Shown: positions 9,166 through 18,247 of the stretch, in pieces
How the letters are laid out: every line of letters begins with the position of its first letter
Numbering within the stretch: position 1 is the first letter of the stretch
Assembly (NCBI GenBank): GCA_001310555.1
Contig: BAXO01000020.1
Span: forward strand, 1 to 64,000
Direction: 5' to 3'
DNA length: 64,000 nt
Source of the DNA: Bacillus sp. JCM 19058
GTDB taxonomy: Bacteria; Bacillota; Bacilli; Bacillales_H; Bacillaceae_D
Notes under the pieces: model-generated
Told to the model about the DNA's origin: nothing
Databases searched by the model: none
What the model saw: the letters and a program-made list of their open reading frames with translations, nothing else
Made by a program: the position numbers and the translations under genes

Positions 9166-10295
9166 CTACTCCTTTACCAGTTCCACTTCAGGGGGACGAA
9201 TATAATCTTCATATCGCTCCCTCACCTTCGCCTGAGCGGTACTTCCCTCATGACAATAAATTCTGAACCGATAAGCGATCGATTCTCCTTCTTGTAAGAG
9301 CTTCCTGCCTTGGAAGTATAAATTATTTGGAGCCATCAACCCATAGTTACGAATATGCCAGTAGGTCGGAAAATCAGCGTTTTCAGGATGATCAAAGGTG
9401 GCGATGCCAAGTACTTGGTCGCTACGGTACCGTAATAGTCACACCATTCAGCGCGCTTGCCCCAGCATTCCTCTTCTCCTATTGACCCGTGGGCATTGGT
9501 CATCGTCCCCCCGTTGTTAACGCTCATCGATTCCGCCACCCTAATTCCGAGCGGGCCGGCTTCCTTAGTCGCACCGAGCTCAACGCTCCCGTAATTCGCA
9601 CTTAACGTGAGTGTCACATCAATTATTCGGGCTTGTGCAGGTGTATGATAAATGGTCATTGTTCGACTTTCCGTTAAAAGCGGAGTCCCTTTGAAGCTAG
9701 TCCACCTTCCCTTGGAAGAAATACTGGCGAAAGCCGGTCCGGCGATTTTTCGTTCGATCTCTTCTACAATTTGCTTGCCATAGCGATCAGCTGGTTCATT
9801 CCAAGTGTCGACACCATTTACAGCACCTATTCCAAGCCAAATCGAGCGATGATGCGGATGTTCCTTCGTGTTAAAATCCAATCGAGTATAGCTGTCCCCA
9901 TTCGGATCAATCACTGGTCCGAGATACGGCTTGGCGAGCATTCGATCATACACAAAGGACGCTGAAAGCTGCCCGTCGATGACATAATTCAGCTTATTTT
10001 TATCCTCTATCAGCTGTATAGCCTTATACGGGGAGCGGTCTAATCCCCCGGCAGATACTGTATATGTCACCGTTTCATGAGCCGAAAGCGATTTCACGAT
10101 CCAATGAAGCACATAAGCCTCATCTTCCTCTACACATTGAACCGCTATCGAAGGACCGTTTTCTTCGTGCAGCTGAACATTTGACAGTGATCTTCCCTTT
10201 ACTTGCGGTAACGATTTCTTCACCCGAAACGCCACAGGACAATAGCTTCGATGATGATTTCCTGCCTTTAGCTTCAGTTTAAACTGAATCATCAT
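9166..10295 (-). CDS. DUF6807 (PmoA-like) family protein, frameshifted near the C-terminus
   Basis: Large beta-rich protein of the PmoA-like/DUF6807 family, often beside sugar oxidoreductases and isomerases in carbohydrate loci; its enzymatic role is not established. Family segments seen: HPHHRSIWLGIGAVNG, then LGIRVAESMSVNNGG and GKRAEWCDYYG. The first frame stops at 9336; one added base near 9425 restores FDHPENADFPTYWHIRNYG, and the gene ends at 9166, giving about 376 residues. It starts 10 bases after the isomerase stop, so the two form a unit. Confidence 0.85.
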
Positions 10296-10304
10296 TAATG
10301 AGCT

Positions 10305-11170
10305 TCACCCTTTCCGACTTTTTCCGCTATATTTTTTTATAAACTGCCTCGATTTTGTACATTCTTCCGAAAAATTAGACGAGCTGCATTCTGCTGATAT
10401 CGCCGCTTTGTACCCTGCATTCTGCAAAACAGAAAACAGCTTTAAAAAAATCGATACCCGCTTCATCAACGGGTTCGCAAGGGAAACGCCGTTTCCGATC
10501 TGCGATGTGAACGTGTGACAAAAGCCCTTTCTTAATGGCTTCTGTTAATACGTCAAAAGATTCCCCTTCCAAATCCATATGATAGCAATCTCCGAGGACC
10601 TTAATATGCGGCAAGCTTAGCTCCTCAGCCATAACAATAGCCTCCTGAACCGTATTGATCACATTACTTTCCTTGCGATTTAGCGGCTCAATCGCAACAG
10701 TAATTCCATAAGTAGACCCATATCTACCGCAAAGCTGCAAAAAAACGTCTAATCTGCTTTTGCCCCCGCTCGCTGGAAAAGCCTTTGGGAATCGTTCGGG
10801 CAGTGCCACTTCCGAAAATGATTTGTTCTCCGCCTACCGCCTTTACACGACTCATGGCAAGCTCAAGATAGCTTGTGAGCTCGTCTTCAAATACTGCTTC
10901 TCCAGTTATTTTCAACTGAGGAGGAATAAAGCTGTTAAAGACCGGTACCTTGATCGGTGATTGTTTGATGAGCTGCACAACCTGCTCGAATTCTTTTTCA
11001 ACCAATTGCGTCAACGACTGCACCGTCAATTCGGCAAAGTCGTAGTTAGACGTTTTTAACATAGCTAGTCCATTACTCAATTGATCGACAACGCTTTCGT
11101 TCTTATGTTTGCCTTCTCCTTCAGGAACAAATGATCCAATTGCTAGGCAACAACCAAACTTATTTTGCAA
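10305..11170 (-). CDS. Sugar phosphate isomerase/epimerase family TIM-barrel protein, frameshifted
   Basis: AP-endonuclease-2/xylose-isomerase-like barrel. Probable metal ligands are visible: Glu in VAIEPLNRKESNVIN, Asp/His in GDCYHMDLEGES, His in HVHIADRKRRFPCE. A final Glu in ISAEC is recovered when the break near 10440 is repaired. A second break lies near 10740, where the two halves meet. Corrected length is about 288 residues. Substrate unknown; with the adjacent DUF6807 protein and AraC regulator it probably serves catabolism of a sugar or polyol. Confidence 0.85.
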
Positions 11171-11397
11171 TGGCTCGCCTCTTTTCTCAGCTTGTATTTT
11201 AACGAATCAGCTATTAACCGATAGCCCCGCCACCAACCAAATGGCTCCGGAGCTATACTGTTACGTTAAGCCTTTAACACAGCTCTAGCCTTCTCCGCTC
11301 CTTTTTAATATAAAGCTGGCCTCCGTCCATAGCTCATCATTATTTGTTGAAATCATTCGCATACAACATTTTTTGCTCTAAACACGCCAAGCAAAAT

Positions 11398-11434
11398 AAA
11401 AAATTCCCCACAACCTAGCACGTGTGTGGGGAAT
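11398..11434 (-). terminator. Terminator of the AraC regulator gene
   Basis: A 10-base perfect stem (ATTCCCCACA / TGTGGGGAAT, 12-base loop) is followed on the minus strand by a T-rich run. It begins 13 bases after the regulator stop. Confidence 0.88.
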
Positions 11435-11447
11435 CGATATCAATTGT

Positions 11448-12311
11448 TTATGACTGTCTCGAATAATGATGCATCTTCCGATAGAAGGTTGGAGCATATC
11501 GGGTATTTCTTTTGAAGACCCTCCCGAAATGAGTTAAACTGTTAAAGCCGACTTTTCCAGCAATATCAATAATCTTTATATCCGATTCCCTTAACAGGCG
11601 CTGGGCTTCCTGGATGCGGACATGATTCAAGTATTCGCTATACGTAAACCCGGTCGCCACTTTAAAAATACGGCTTAAATAATATGGACTAATATAAAAT
11701 TCACGCGCAACGGAGGCAAGCGATAGCTCGGAGTACCTGTAATGTTTATTAATATAGTGAATAATATCGGTCATTTTGTGATGAACACTACCTTTAAATT
11801 CCTGCATACGAGCCCTGTTCCGATTCAAGTAACGTTTTGACGTAACCAAAAGCTGGTATGACAGCGCTCTCAAATAAAGTTCAAACCCTTCTCCCTTTTC
11901 CTTAATTTCTCTAATTATCGTAAATAAAATTTGCTCGAATTCATGCTTTTCATGTCCACTCAATTGAATAATAAGCGTCTTATCGAAAATCGCCTGTAAT
12001 AGAGCGGAATGGCTTTCACTTGTATCCTCTAAATATCGCTCAGTAAAATTAATTAATAAACGTTCATGAGTGTGGTCATTTACTTGGAAGGTCCGGTGAA
12101 GAACTCCTTTCCTAATAAAGACAAGATTCCCAGGATTCACGTAATATGCCCTGTCTTCAATAAAATATTTTCGCCTGCCTGTCATTAAATAGTAAACCTC
12201 GTAATGATCGACATGAGAATGATACTCCGGCATGGCATACTTTGTATCCCGCTTACGATGGCTTATATGGATCGGATCGTTAGGTTGTCTGAATTTAATA
12301 TCGATATCCAA
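11448..12311 (-). CDS. AraC family transcriptional regulator
   Basis: Intact. The N-terminal ~100 residues are a cupin sensor (YHSHVDHYEVYYLMTGRRKY, then NPGNLVFIRKGVLHRT). The C-terminal ~100 residues hold two helix-turn-helix units (SLASVAREFYISPYYLSRIF and IIDIAGKVGFNSLTHFGRVF). Such regulators bind a sugar or derivative and activate a neighbouring catabolic gene. The ribosome site GGAGGGA is spaced for a TTG start at 12311; the farther TTG at 12326 overlaps that site. Probable target: the isomerase-DUF6807 pair 277 bases downstream. Confidence 0.93.
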   Translation of the reverse strand: MDIDIKFRQPNDPIHISHRKRDTKYAMPEYHSHVDHYEVYYLMTGRRKYFIEDRAYYVNPGNLVFIRKGVLHRTFQVNDHTHERLLINFTERYLEDTSESHSALLQAIFDKTLIIQLSGHEKHEFEQILFTIIREIKEKGEGFELYLRALSYQLLVTSKRYLNRNRARMQEFKGSVHHKMTDIIHYINKHYRYSELSLASVAREFYISPYYLSRIFKVATGFTYSEYLNHVRIQEAQRLLRESDIKIIDIAGKVGFNSLTHFGRVFKRNTRYAPTFYRKMHHYSRQS

Positions 12312-12536
12312 ATCGAATCCCTCCAAAACATGTAATTGCTACACATATCTTATGCCAACTTTAGCGTCTTCACAAGACCTTTTCTCAAGAAGAGAAGGAG
12401 ATGCCAGCCTGAGAACCGGGGAGCAGCTATCCTTTTTTTCGATTAGAGCGTCAAGACAAGAAAAGATTTGGATTTTCTCGTTTAAATGCTTCTATCAAAC
12501 ATATATCGCAACCGATTCAAATGTTTTTCTCAAATT

Positions 12537-12572
12537 AAAAAGAACAGGCTCTCCCGAAAGAAGAACCTGTTC
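12537..12572 (-). terminator. Terminator of flagellin gene
   Basis: On the minus strand GAACAGG, 17-base loop, CCTGTTC, then five T. It starts 14 bases after the hag stop. Confidence 0.85.
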
Positions 12573-12585
12573 CTTTTTAATATGT

Positions 12586-13409
12586 TTAGCCAAGCAATTG
12601 AAGAACGGCTTGCGGCGCCTGATTTGCTTGTGCAAGCATCGCTTGAGAAGCTTGAGAAAGAATGTTGTTTTTCGTATATTCCATAATTTCCTTCGCCATA
12701 TCGACGTCACGAATACGAGACTCAGCAGCCTGGAGGTTCTCGGCAGAGTTGTCCAAGTTAGCAATTGTATGCTCAAGACGATTTTGGATCGCACCGAGAT
12801 ACGAACGTCCGGCAGAAACAGTTTCAATTTGAGTATTAATTACATCAATCGCTGCTGTAGCTGTATCATGATCAGTTAGGCTAAGATCTGCAATTGCAGT
12901 GTGAATATTCGTTAAATCGATTCCTTCTGTAGTAAAGTCTACTGTCATAATTTGATAGAATCGGCACCAATTTGGAAGTTAACGTCTGTAGCACTACCAT
13001 CGAGAAGGTTTTTAGTGTTAAATGCTGTATTATCTTTAATTCTCTCAATCTCTTCGGCCAGCTGAGTAATTTCATCCTGAATGGCCGATACATCGTCATT
13101 ATTATTCGTATCATTGGCTGCTTGAACAGCGAGCTCACGAGCACGTTGTAAAATCGAGTGGACTTCATCCAACGCACCTTCAGCTGTTTGAATTAAAGAA
13201 ATACCATCCTGAGCGTTACGGCTTGCTTGCTCCAAACCACGAATTTGTGCGCGCATTTTTTCAGAGATGGAAAGACCTGCTGCGTCATCGCCGGCACGGT
13301 TAATGCGAAGGCCTGAAGAAAGCTTTTCCTGCGCTTTGCCAATGTTCGCTTGGTTAATTCCGAGATTACGGTGTGCGTTTAACGCTGGTAAATTGTTGTT
13401 AATAATCAT
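12586..13409 (-). CDS. hag: Flagellin, short form, one frameshift
   Basis: Filament subunit exported through the flagellar type III channel. N-terminal D0/D1 is canonical ([20 protein letters not shown], then [20 protein letters not shown]); C-terminal D1/D0 is canonical ([20 protein letters not shown], then [12 protein letters not shown]). The surface-exposed central region is minimal, giving about 274 residues. A single-base break lies near 12948 between GADSIK and the downstream MTVDF. The ATG at 13409 follows AAGGAGGAAA. Expression control is visible upstream: sigma-D promoter and CsrA hairpin. Confidence 0.97.
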
Positions 13410-13417
13410 GAATAATT

Positions 13418-13455
13418 TCCTCCTTGAGTTCCCATTACACGTCCATGTGTTTGGG
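13418..13455 (-). promoter_or_regulatory. CsrA-binding hairpin and Shine-Dalgarno in hag leader
   Basis: In the hag mRNA leader a hairpin at 13431-13455 presents the hexaloop AUGGAC on an ACAC/GUGU stem, reinforced by CCCA/UGGG. ACAUGGACGU is an exact match to the CsrA consensus ACANGGANGU. Five bases later the Shine-Dalgarno AAGGAGGA (13418-13425) supplies a second GGA. This is the two-site arrangement by which CsrA represses hag in B. subtilis, relieved by FliW. Confidence 0.85.
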
Positions 13456-13522
13456 TGAAAATTAGGCGAACCAACCAGTAGTGTGACGCGGCCGCAGTCA
13501 GTTCCTGATCGATTCATTAGTT

Positions 13523-13549
13523 ATATCGGCATGGGATTGAGGAAGTTTA
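13523..13549 (-). promoter_or_regulatory. Sigma-D promoter of hag
   Basis: On the minus strand TAAA, exactly 15 bases, GCCGATAT: a perfect sigma-D consensus. The predicted start is near 13516, giving a leader of about 107 bases. Confidence 0.95.
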
Positions 13550-13822
13550 ATCGTTTTTGTAGATTTTTTTTCAGTTTTTCTTTTGTTTTTCACTAAAACT
13601 AATTCTAAGGGCAGGTGATAAAAGAACTATTACGACATAATATTGATTCATGAATACAGTCGATAGCGGAAAGAAAAAGCAATCAACTTTGACCGTTTGT
13701 TGCCAATTTATTATCAGCTAATGCAAACTCACAATATATAATAGTAAGCTGTTCTGCTCTCCATCACTTGTATTCGTCTGCAAAAGAGCCTCCGCTTAAA
13801 AAAACACTTGCTACAAACTCGC
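13550..13822. other. Spacer between the LuxR-type gene and hag promoter
   Basis: About 270 AT-rich bases with no gene and no obvious terminator for the upstream regulator gene, so read-through from it into hag is possible. Confidence 0.4.
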
Positions 13823-14446
13823 TTAATCGCCTCTTTGGACGTACCCGTGCTTAAACAAATGGTTAATGAGCTCTGGCTTGCTGAAAACTTTCAATTTCCG
13901 TTTAATCGATTCGATATGACCGACGACCGTATAAGGTGAGAGAAAGACATCCTCTGCAATCGTCTTAATTGCTTTCCCTTGAATTAGGCCGCGAATGACC
14001 TCTGCTTCGGTTTCGTTAAATTGCTTGAACGATTTTTCAGAAGGTTCAAACTGCTTTTCAGAGATAGTTGTATTCCTCTTAATAACATCTAGCATAGGCT
14101 TCTGAAACTGAATATCGATAAATTGACGATAACGTAAGGCAACAGTGATCTTTTCTACTAAATTACTGGAGTTTTGACAATAGGCAAGTAAGTGGGCGTG
14201 AGGGACTTTCTTCAGAATAGAGTGAACAAGCTCTAATTGATTTTCGTATAAAATAATTATGACTTTCTTTTGCTCTGACTGTTTCTGGTCGCCCCATTCA
14301 TGTAACAAATCGCTAATATCCTGATGACAGATGATCGATACATCCTGGTTTGGTTTTTGCATAAATTCTTTCATTAATTGACGGGCAAGCCTCTCGTCAC
14401 TAAATAAGAATTCTCGAGAAGCCAATTGAAGATCTAGGTCATTCAT
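13823..14446 (-). CDS. LuxR/NarL-type DNA-binding regulator with degenerate receiver
   Basis: Intact 207 residues. The C-terminal ~65 residues are a LuxR-type helix-turn-helix (ETEAEVIRGLIQGKAIKTIA, then VFLSPYTVVGHIESIKRKL). The N-terminal ~120 residues show alternating strands and helices like a receiver domain, but where beta-3 should end in the phosphorylated Asp the sequence reads VIIILYENQL, with no Asp. The conserved acidic pair after beta-1 is also not evident. It thus looks phosphorylation-independent. It sits between csrA and hag, a place that holds no gene in B. subtilis. Specific function unknown. Confidence 0.82.
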   Translation of the reverse strand: MNDLDLQLASREFLFSDERLARQLMKEFMQKPNQDVSIICHQDISDLLHEWGDQKQSEQKKVIIILYENQLELVHSILKKVPHAHLLAYCQNSSNLVEKITVALRYRQFIDIQFQKPMLDVIKRNTTISEKQFEPSEKSFKQFNETEAEVIRGLIQGKAIKTIAEDVFLSPYTVVGHIESIKRKLKVFSKPELINHLFKHGYVQRGD

Positions 14447-14597
14447 ACTGCATCAGCCACCATTAATAATATTAAACTTCAACACCTTTGAGTATATCTA
14501 AAAGTGACAAAAATAACCATTTATCTTGTCCATTTTACAACATTCGACCTATACACTTGCAAGACATTTCGTTCATAATAACTATTAAAAATTCAAG

Positions 14598-14625
14598 AAA
14601 AACCCAGATTAAGTAGGTCTTTTTT
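14598..14625 (-). terminator. Weak terminator downstream of csrA
   Basis: On the minus strand an A/T-flanked short GACC...GGGT stem ends in TTTTT. The GC core is short, so it may be leaky. Confidence 0.4.
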
Positions 14626-14667
14626 ATTGAATGAAAAAATATATTGACAAATATCGTTTGATATATT

Positions 14668-14895
14668 TCAATGATTCCGTTTAAGCAAGCCTTTTAATGC
14701 ATCCATCGATACTGTTTTGACTGCTTCACTGTTTTCCGCTTGGATTGCCAAATAAATTTCCTTTCGATGAATTTCGACATGTCGTGGGGCTTCAATACCG
14801 AGCTTGACCTGATCTCCTTCGACAGCAAGAATCGTTAGCTCAATTTCGTCGCCAATTTGAATCGCTTCGTTTTTTTTACGAGATAAAACAAGCAT
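14668..14895 (-). CDS. csrA: Carbon storage regulator CsrA
   Basis: Intact 75-residue RNA-binding protein. [20 protein letters not shown] and [19 protein letters not shown] are the conserved beta-strands; Leu4 and Arg44-type RNA contacts are present. It represses hag translation by masking its ribosome site and is held inactive by FliW. The start abuts the fliW stop (TAG-ATG) and a strong AAAGGAGGAAA lies inside the fliW end, so the two are coexpressed. Confidence 0.98.
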   Translation of the reverse strand: MLVLSRKKNEAIQIGDEIELTILAVEGDQVKLGIEAPRHVEIHRKEIYLAIQAENSEAVKTVSMDALKGLLKRNH

Positions 14896-15342
14896 CTATC
14901 TTTCCTCCTTTGTGACAGGAGATTGGAAGATTGCATGCTTGGTCCGGTAATGAGACTCACTCATGACTAATTGCTTTCCTTTTTTTTGCACGCTATTGAT
15001 AATTAATGGGGCTTGCAAGTTAGCTGTTGTTTCTGTGAAGGGCTCACGAACGGTGAGCATAACAAAAATAGCTACATCATCTTGCTTCATGATTTTCAAC
15101 TGCTCAATCGTTCCATCTGGAATTTTCACCTCATAGCTGTTAACAAACGAAAACGGGTCGGCAACAACGAATGCAACCTCCCTCGTTTTTAGCGATTGCA
15201 ACACATAGAAAGGCGTTCCGTGTTCAAAAGGAAGAAGAACAAAGCTAGTTTCCTTCTCAAAGGCCGGCAATCCTTTTGAAAAATGAATGATGTTTTCTTC
15301 CTTTACCTCTACTGTATTACTGTACTTCGTCCCAATTTTCAT
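14896..15342 (-). CDS. fliW: Flagellar assembly factor FliW
   Basis: Intact 148 residues. Motifs FSKGLPAFEKETSFVLLPF and VAFVVADPFSFVNSYEVKIP are diagnostic. FliW binds CsrA non-competitively and is titrated by cytoplasmic flagellin, so that hag translation tracks export. Ribosome site AAAAGGTGA. In B. subtilis yviE precedes it directly; here a reversed aldo/keto reductase gene intervenes, so fliW-csrA must have its own promoter. Confidence 0.97.
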   Translation of the reverse strand: MKIGTKYSNTVEVKEENIIHFSKGLPAFEKETSFVLLPFEHGTPFYVLQSLKTREVAFVVADPFSFVNSYEVKIPDGTIEQLKIMKQDDVAIFVMLTVREPFTETTANLQAPLIINSVQKKGKQLVMSESHYRTKHAIFQSPVTKEER

Positions 15343-15482
15343 TCGTGATCACCTTTTCACTTATAATAATCTTTGTTCAGATTGTACCATAGATTATCCT
15401 TCTTCAAGAAAGCTCTGTGCAAATGTCTGTTACTGTCCTATTGCATCTGTTAAGCTAAAGCTACAGAAAGGGGAGAAGAATT

Positions 15483-16421
15483 GTGATGGGCATTCGAACA
15501 GAGCTTGGCAATAGCGGGTTATTTGTCAACAGAATCGGACTTGGAACAAATGCCGTTGGCGGACATAACCTTTTTGAGAAACTCAGCGATCAAGTAGGGG
15601 AGGACATCGTCAAAACTGCTTTACAAGAAGGGATCGATTTTCTTGATACCGCTTTTATTTACGGACCTGAGTATTCTGAGCAAATTATTGGAAAGGTCTT
15701 AAGGGAAACAAGTAAACGGGCGGAAACCGTCGTTGCAACAAAGGCGGCCCATAGGTTTGTCGGCAACGAAGTCGTTTTTGACAATTCACCTGCTTTTTTA
15801 CGTGAGGCTGTTGATCGTAGTTTGCAGCGACTACAAACGGACTATATCGATTTGTTTTATATTCACTTTCCCGATGAACAGACGCCTAAGGACGAGGCTG
15901 TCGGTGCTTTGAAGGAATTAAAGGATGCCGGGAAAATTCGTGCGATCGGTATATCTAATTTTTCTTACGAACAGCTAAAGGAAGCGAACAAGGATGGCTA
16001 TGTCGACGTCTTGCAAAACGAGTACCATCTGTTCAATCGTCAAGCAGAAGAAGACATCCTGCCTATATCAATGAGCACGGCCTTTCTTTTATCCCGTACT
16101 TTCCATTAGCCGCGGGTCTGTTGACCGGAAAATATACGAAAGACAGCGCCTTCCATGACATTCGTTCTAACAATCCTTTGTTCCAGGGAGAAGCGTTCAT
16201 ACGTAATTTGGAGAAAGTGGAGCAACTCAAACAAATTGCGACTTCAAAAAAACACCGAAACGGCTCATGTTGTGTTGGCCTGGTATTTGATACAGGATGG
16301 AATTGATGCCTTGATTCCTGGAGCGAAAAAGCCAGAGCAAGTCACCAACACAATGAAAGCGCTCGATGTCGAATTGACACCAGCAGAGCAGGAAGCAATT
16401 GATGCAATTTTTCAAGCATAA
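15483..16421 (+). CDS. Aldo/keto reductase, frameshifted
   Basis: NAD(P)H-dependent oxidoreductase with a TIM barrel. Tyr of the catalytic tetrad is in [14 protein letters not shown], Asp in GIDFLDTA, Lys in VATKAAHRF, and the substrate-side His in [26 protein letters not shown] is the second family signature. Two breaks (near 16055 and 16245) are repaired to [20 protein letters not shown] and [19 protein letters not shown], giving about 312 residues, close to the YqkF/IolS-like group. Start is GTG 15483 or ATG 15486 after AAAGGGGAGA. It is reversed relative to the flagellar genes on both sides. Confidence 0.9.
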
Positions 16422-16422
16422 G

Positions 16423-16456
16423 TAACAGCCTCCCTTCAATAAAGGCGAGGGCTGTT
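16423..16456. terminator. Hairpin between convergent reductase and yviE genes
   Basis: TAACAGCC-CTC and its complement form a stem over 16423-16456 with an A/T loop. There is no clear T run on either side, so terminator function is likely but not certain. Confidence 0.5.
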
Positions 16457-16464
16457 AAGGAAGG

Positions 16465-17040
16465 TTATACGCTTCGGTCGACGAGCTGAACATTAAAAAG
16501 AATATTGTTCTTCTGACGTAAGTAGACTTCCGTCTGCCACTTTCTTACTTGAATTTCCGGCTCATGGCGCTCCACTTGAACATCTATCTCTCCATTGGAA
16601 AACTGAACAGATACACTTCCAGGCTTATATGTGAAGGCGACCTGAGAAAGCGATTGGGGCATATAGGTGAGATTAACAGCTTTTTTCTGAGGCATACTGT
16701 TTATTTTGGCAATGTGTTGGATTGCCTTGTTCCCATTTTCAATTTGTCTTAGTAATTGGCCTTCCCGCCCTCTTTTAGCAATATGATCAAGCCAGACGAG
16801 CTTTGATTTTGCGCTAAACTCACTCGCCATTCTTAATGGGGCCTTTAGGTTGGCCGCTGCAAACGCCTCTGTCTGATCAATCAGGACCCGCCCCTGGGTA
16901 GAGCGAATTTCAACAGCATCAGTTGGCGGTTTGCGAATTTTTAAATTAGCGTGTTGCTGCTGGATGATCAATCCTGGTCGAAAGGTCCGCATCCCGAGGG
17001 CAGCGGACGTTGTTTGAATCTCCAGCCTAGGAACAGTCAT
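16465..17040 (-). CDS. yviE: DUF6470 family protein, YviE-like
   Basis: Intact 191 residues, the same length as I recall for B. subtilis YviE, and in the same place after flgL. Begins MTVPRLEIQTTSAALGMR; a repeated basic/beta pattern (LKIRKPPTDAVEIRSTQG, then QVERHEPEIQVRKWQTEV) is seen. No signal peptide. Function unknown; always linked to flagellar hook-filament junction genes. It overlaps the flgL stop by ATGA. Confidence 0.88.
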   Translation of the reverse strand: MTVPRLEIQTTSAALGMRTFRPGLIIQQQHANLKIRKPPTDAVEIRSTQGRVLIDQTEAFAAANLKAPLRMASEFSAKSKLVWLDHIAKRGREGQLLRQIENGNKAIQHIAKINSMPQKKAVNLTYMPQSLSQVAFTYKPGSVSVQFSNGEIDVQVERHEPEIQVRKWQTEVYLRQKNNILFNVQLVDRSV

Positions 17041-18185
17041 CGCAGGAAGTCCAGTAACGAAGGCTGGATAATCCGAGCGCCAACTGCAAGCGCTGCGCTA
17101 TGAAGACTTTCTTGAATAACTAGCTCGATAATTGCTTCCTCAAAATCGATGTCTTCATTTTCGGACATGATTTTTTTGGCGGTAATTTCTTGATCGAGCA
17201 AGCGGTTCTCAATCATTTCGGCACGATTGACGCGAGCACCTAGCTCAGCGCGCTCACTCGCAAGAGCATCGATATGCCCAAAAAAACACATCTAAATATC
17301 CGGTTAACTCTTCACCAGTAATATTCGGATCTTCAAGTGCCCGTTCAAGCCGAATAATATCACCAAACAACACACTGTTGAAAACGTTATTCGGGTCAAT
17401 GTTCACAGGGATCATAACCCCTTTTAGAAGCTCGATCTCGATCGTTTGCGAATTGGCGGAAATAGCCGAGGGGCTGGAAACAATTAAATCTCGCGGCAAT
17501 AATGTCTTGCTCGTTCCTCTTTCCGAATAAGTCAGTTCTTCTTCGCTAATACGCAGCTGAATCGCTTGTCCATCAAAATCATCGCTTTCATTAAAATCGG
17601 GATTTCCAACTTGCCGAACATCTTGAAAAATCAGTTCATCACCATCCGTTCCGACATAGCGAAACAACTTCCCGTCATAAACGATTTCGTAGTTTTCCGG
17701 ATCGTTATCAAATAAAACCTCCAACCTTGATCGAGCTCGTCGAGATTAATGACTGGCGCATTCGTAATATCCGTTCCGTTAAAAATATATTTGTTGCTGT
17801 TTTTCGTATTGGCTATAGAGGCCAAGTGTTCACGCAGCTGTTTAATTTCTTTGGCGATATTGGCGCGTTCACTTGAGTCGTAGGAATCATTAACGGCCTG
17901 CGTCCCCAATTCGCGAATTCGCTGCAAGGTAACGTTAGCATCGTCAAGGGCCGAATCCGACGTTTCCAGCCAGTTATAGACCTCATTCAAATTGCTTTTA
18001 AATTGCCCAATTTGAGCAACCTGTGCTCGGTAACGCATGCCCCTCATCGCGATGACCGGATCCTGTGAAGCTCTTGTAATTTTTTTTCCGCTGTTTAACT
18101 GTTCATTTAACTCGCCAAGTCGTCTATAACCTTGGTTAATATGCTTTAACGAATTATTGGCGAGCATCGATTGTGTTACGCGCAT
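17037..18185 (-). CDS. flgL: Flagellar hook-associated protein 3, frameshifted
   Basis: Junction protein between hook and filament. Starts MRVTQSMLANNSLKHINQGY; the D1 segment LNSGKKITRASQDPVIAMRG and the C-terminal EMIENRLLDQEITAKKIMSE, then SLHSAALAVGARIIQPSLLD are typical. Two breaks: near 17715 (after NLDELDQGW) and at a seven-base A run near 17285. Corrected length is about 383 residues, longer than the B. subtilis protein, with an acidic central domain. Confidence 0.95.
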
Positions 18186-18247
18186 ATCCCTTCACTCCTA
18201 TCTTCCGACAACACCCATACTGTTAATGACTCGATCAAGCATCTCGT

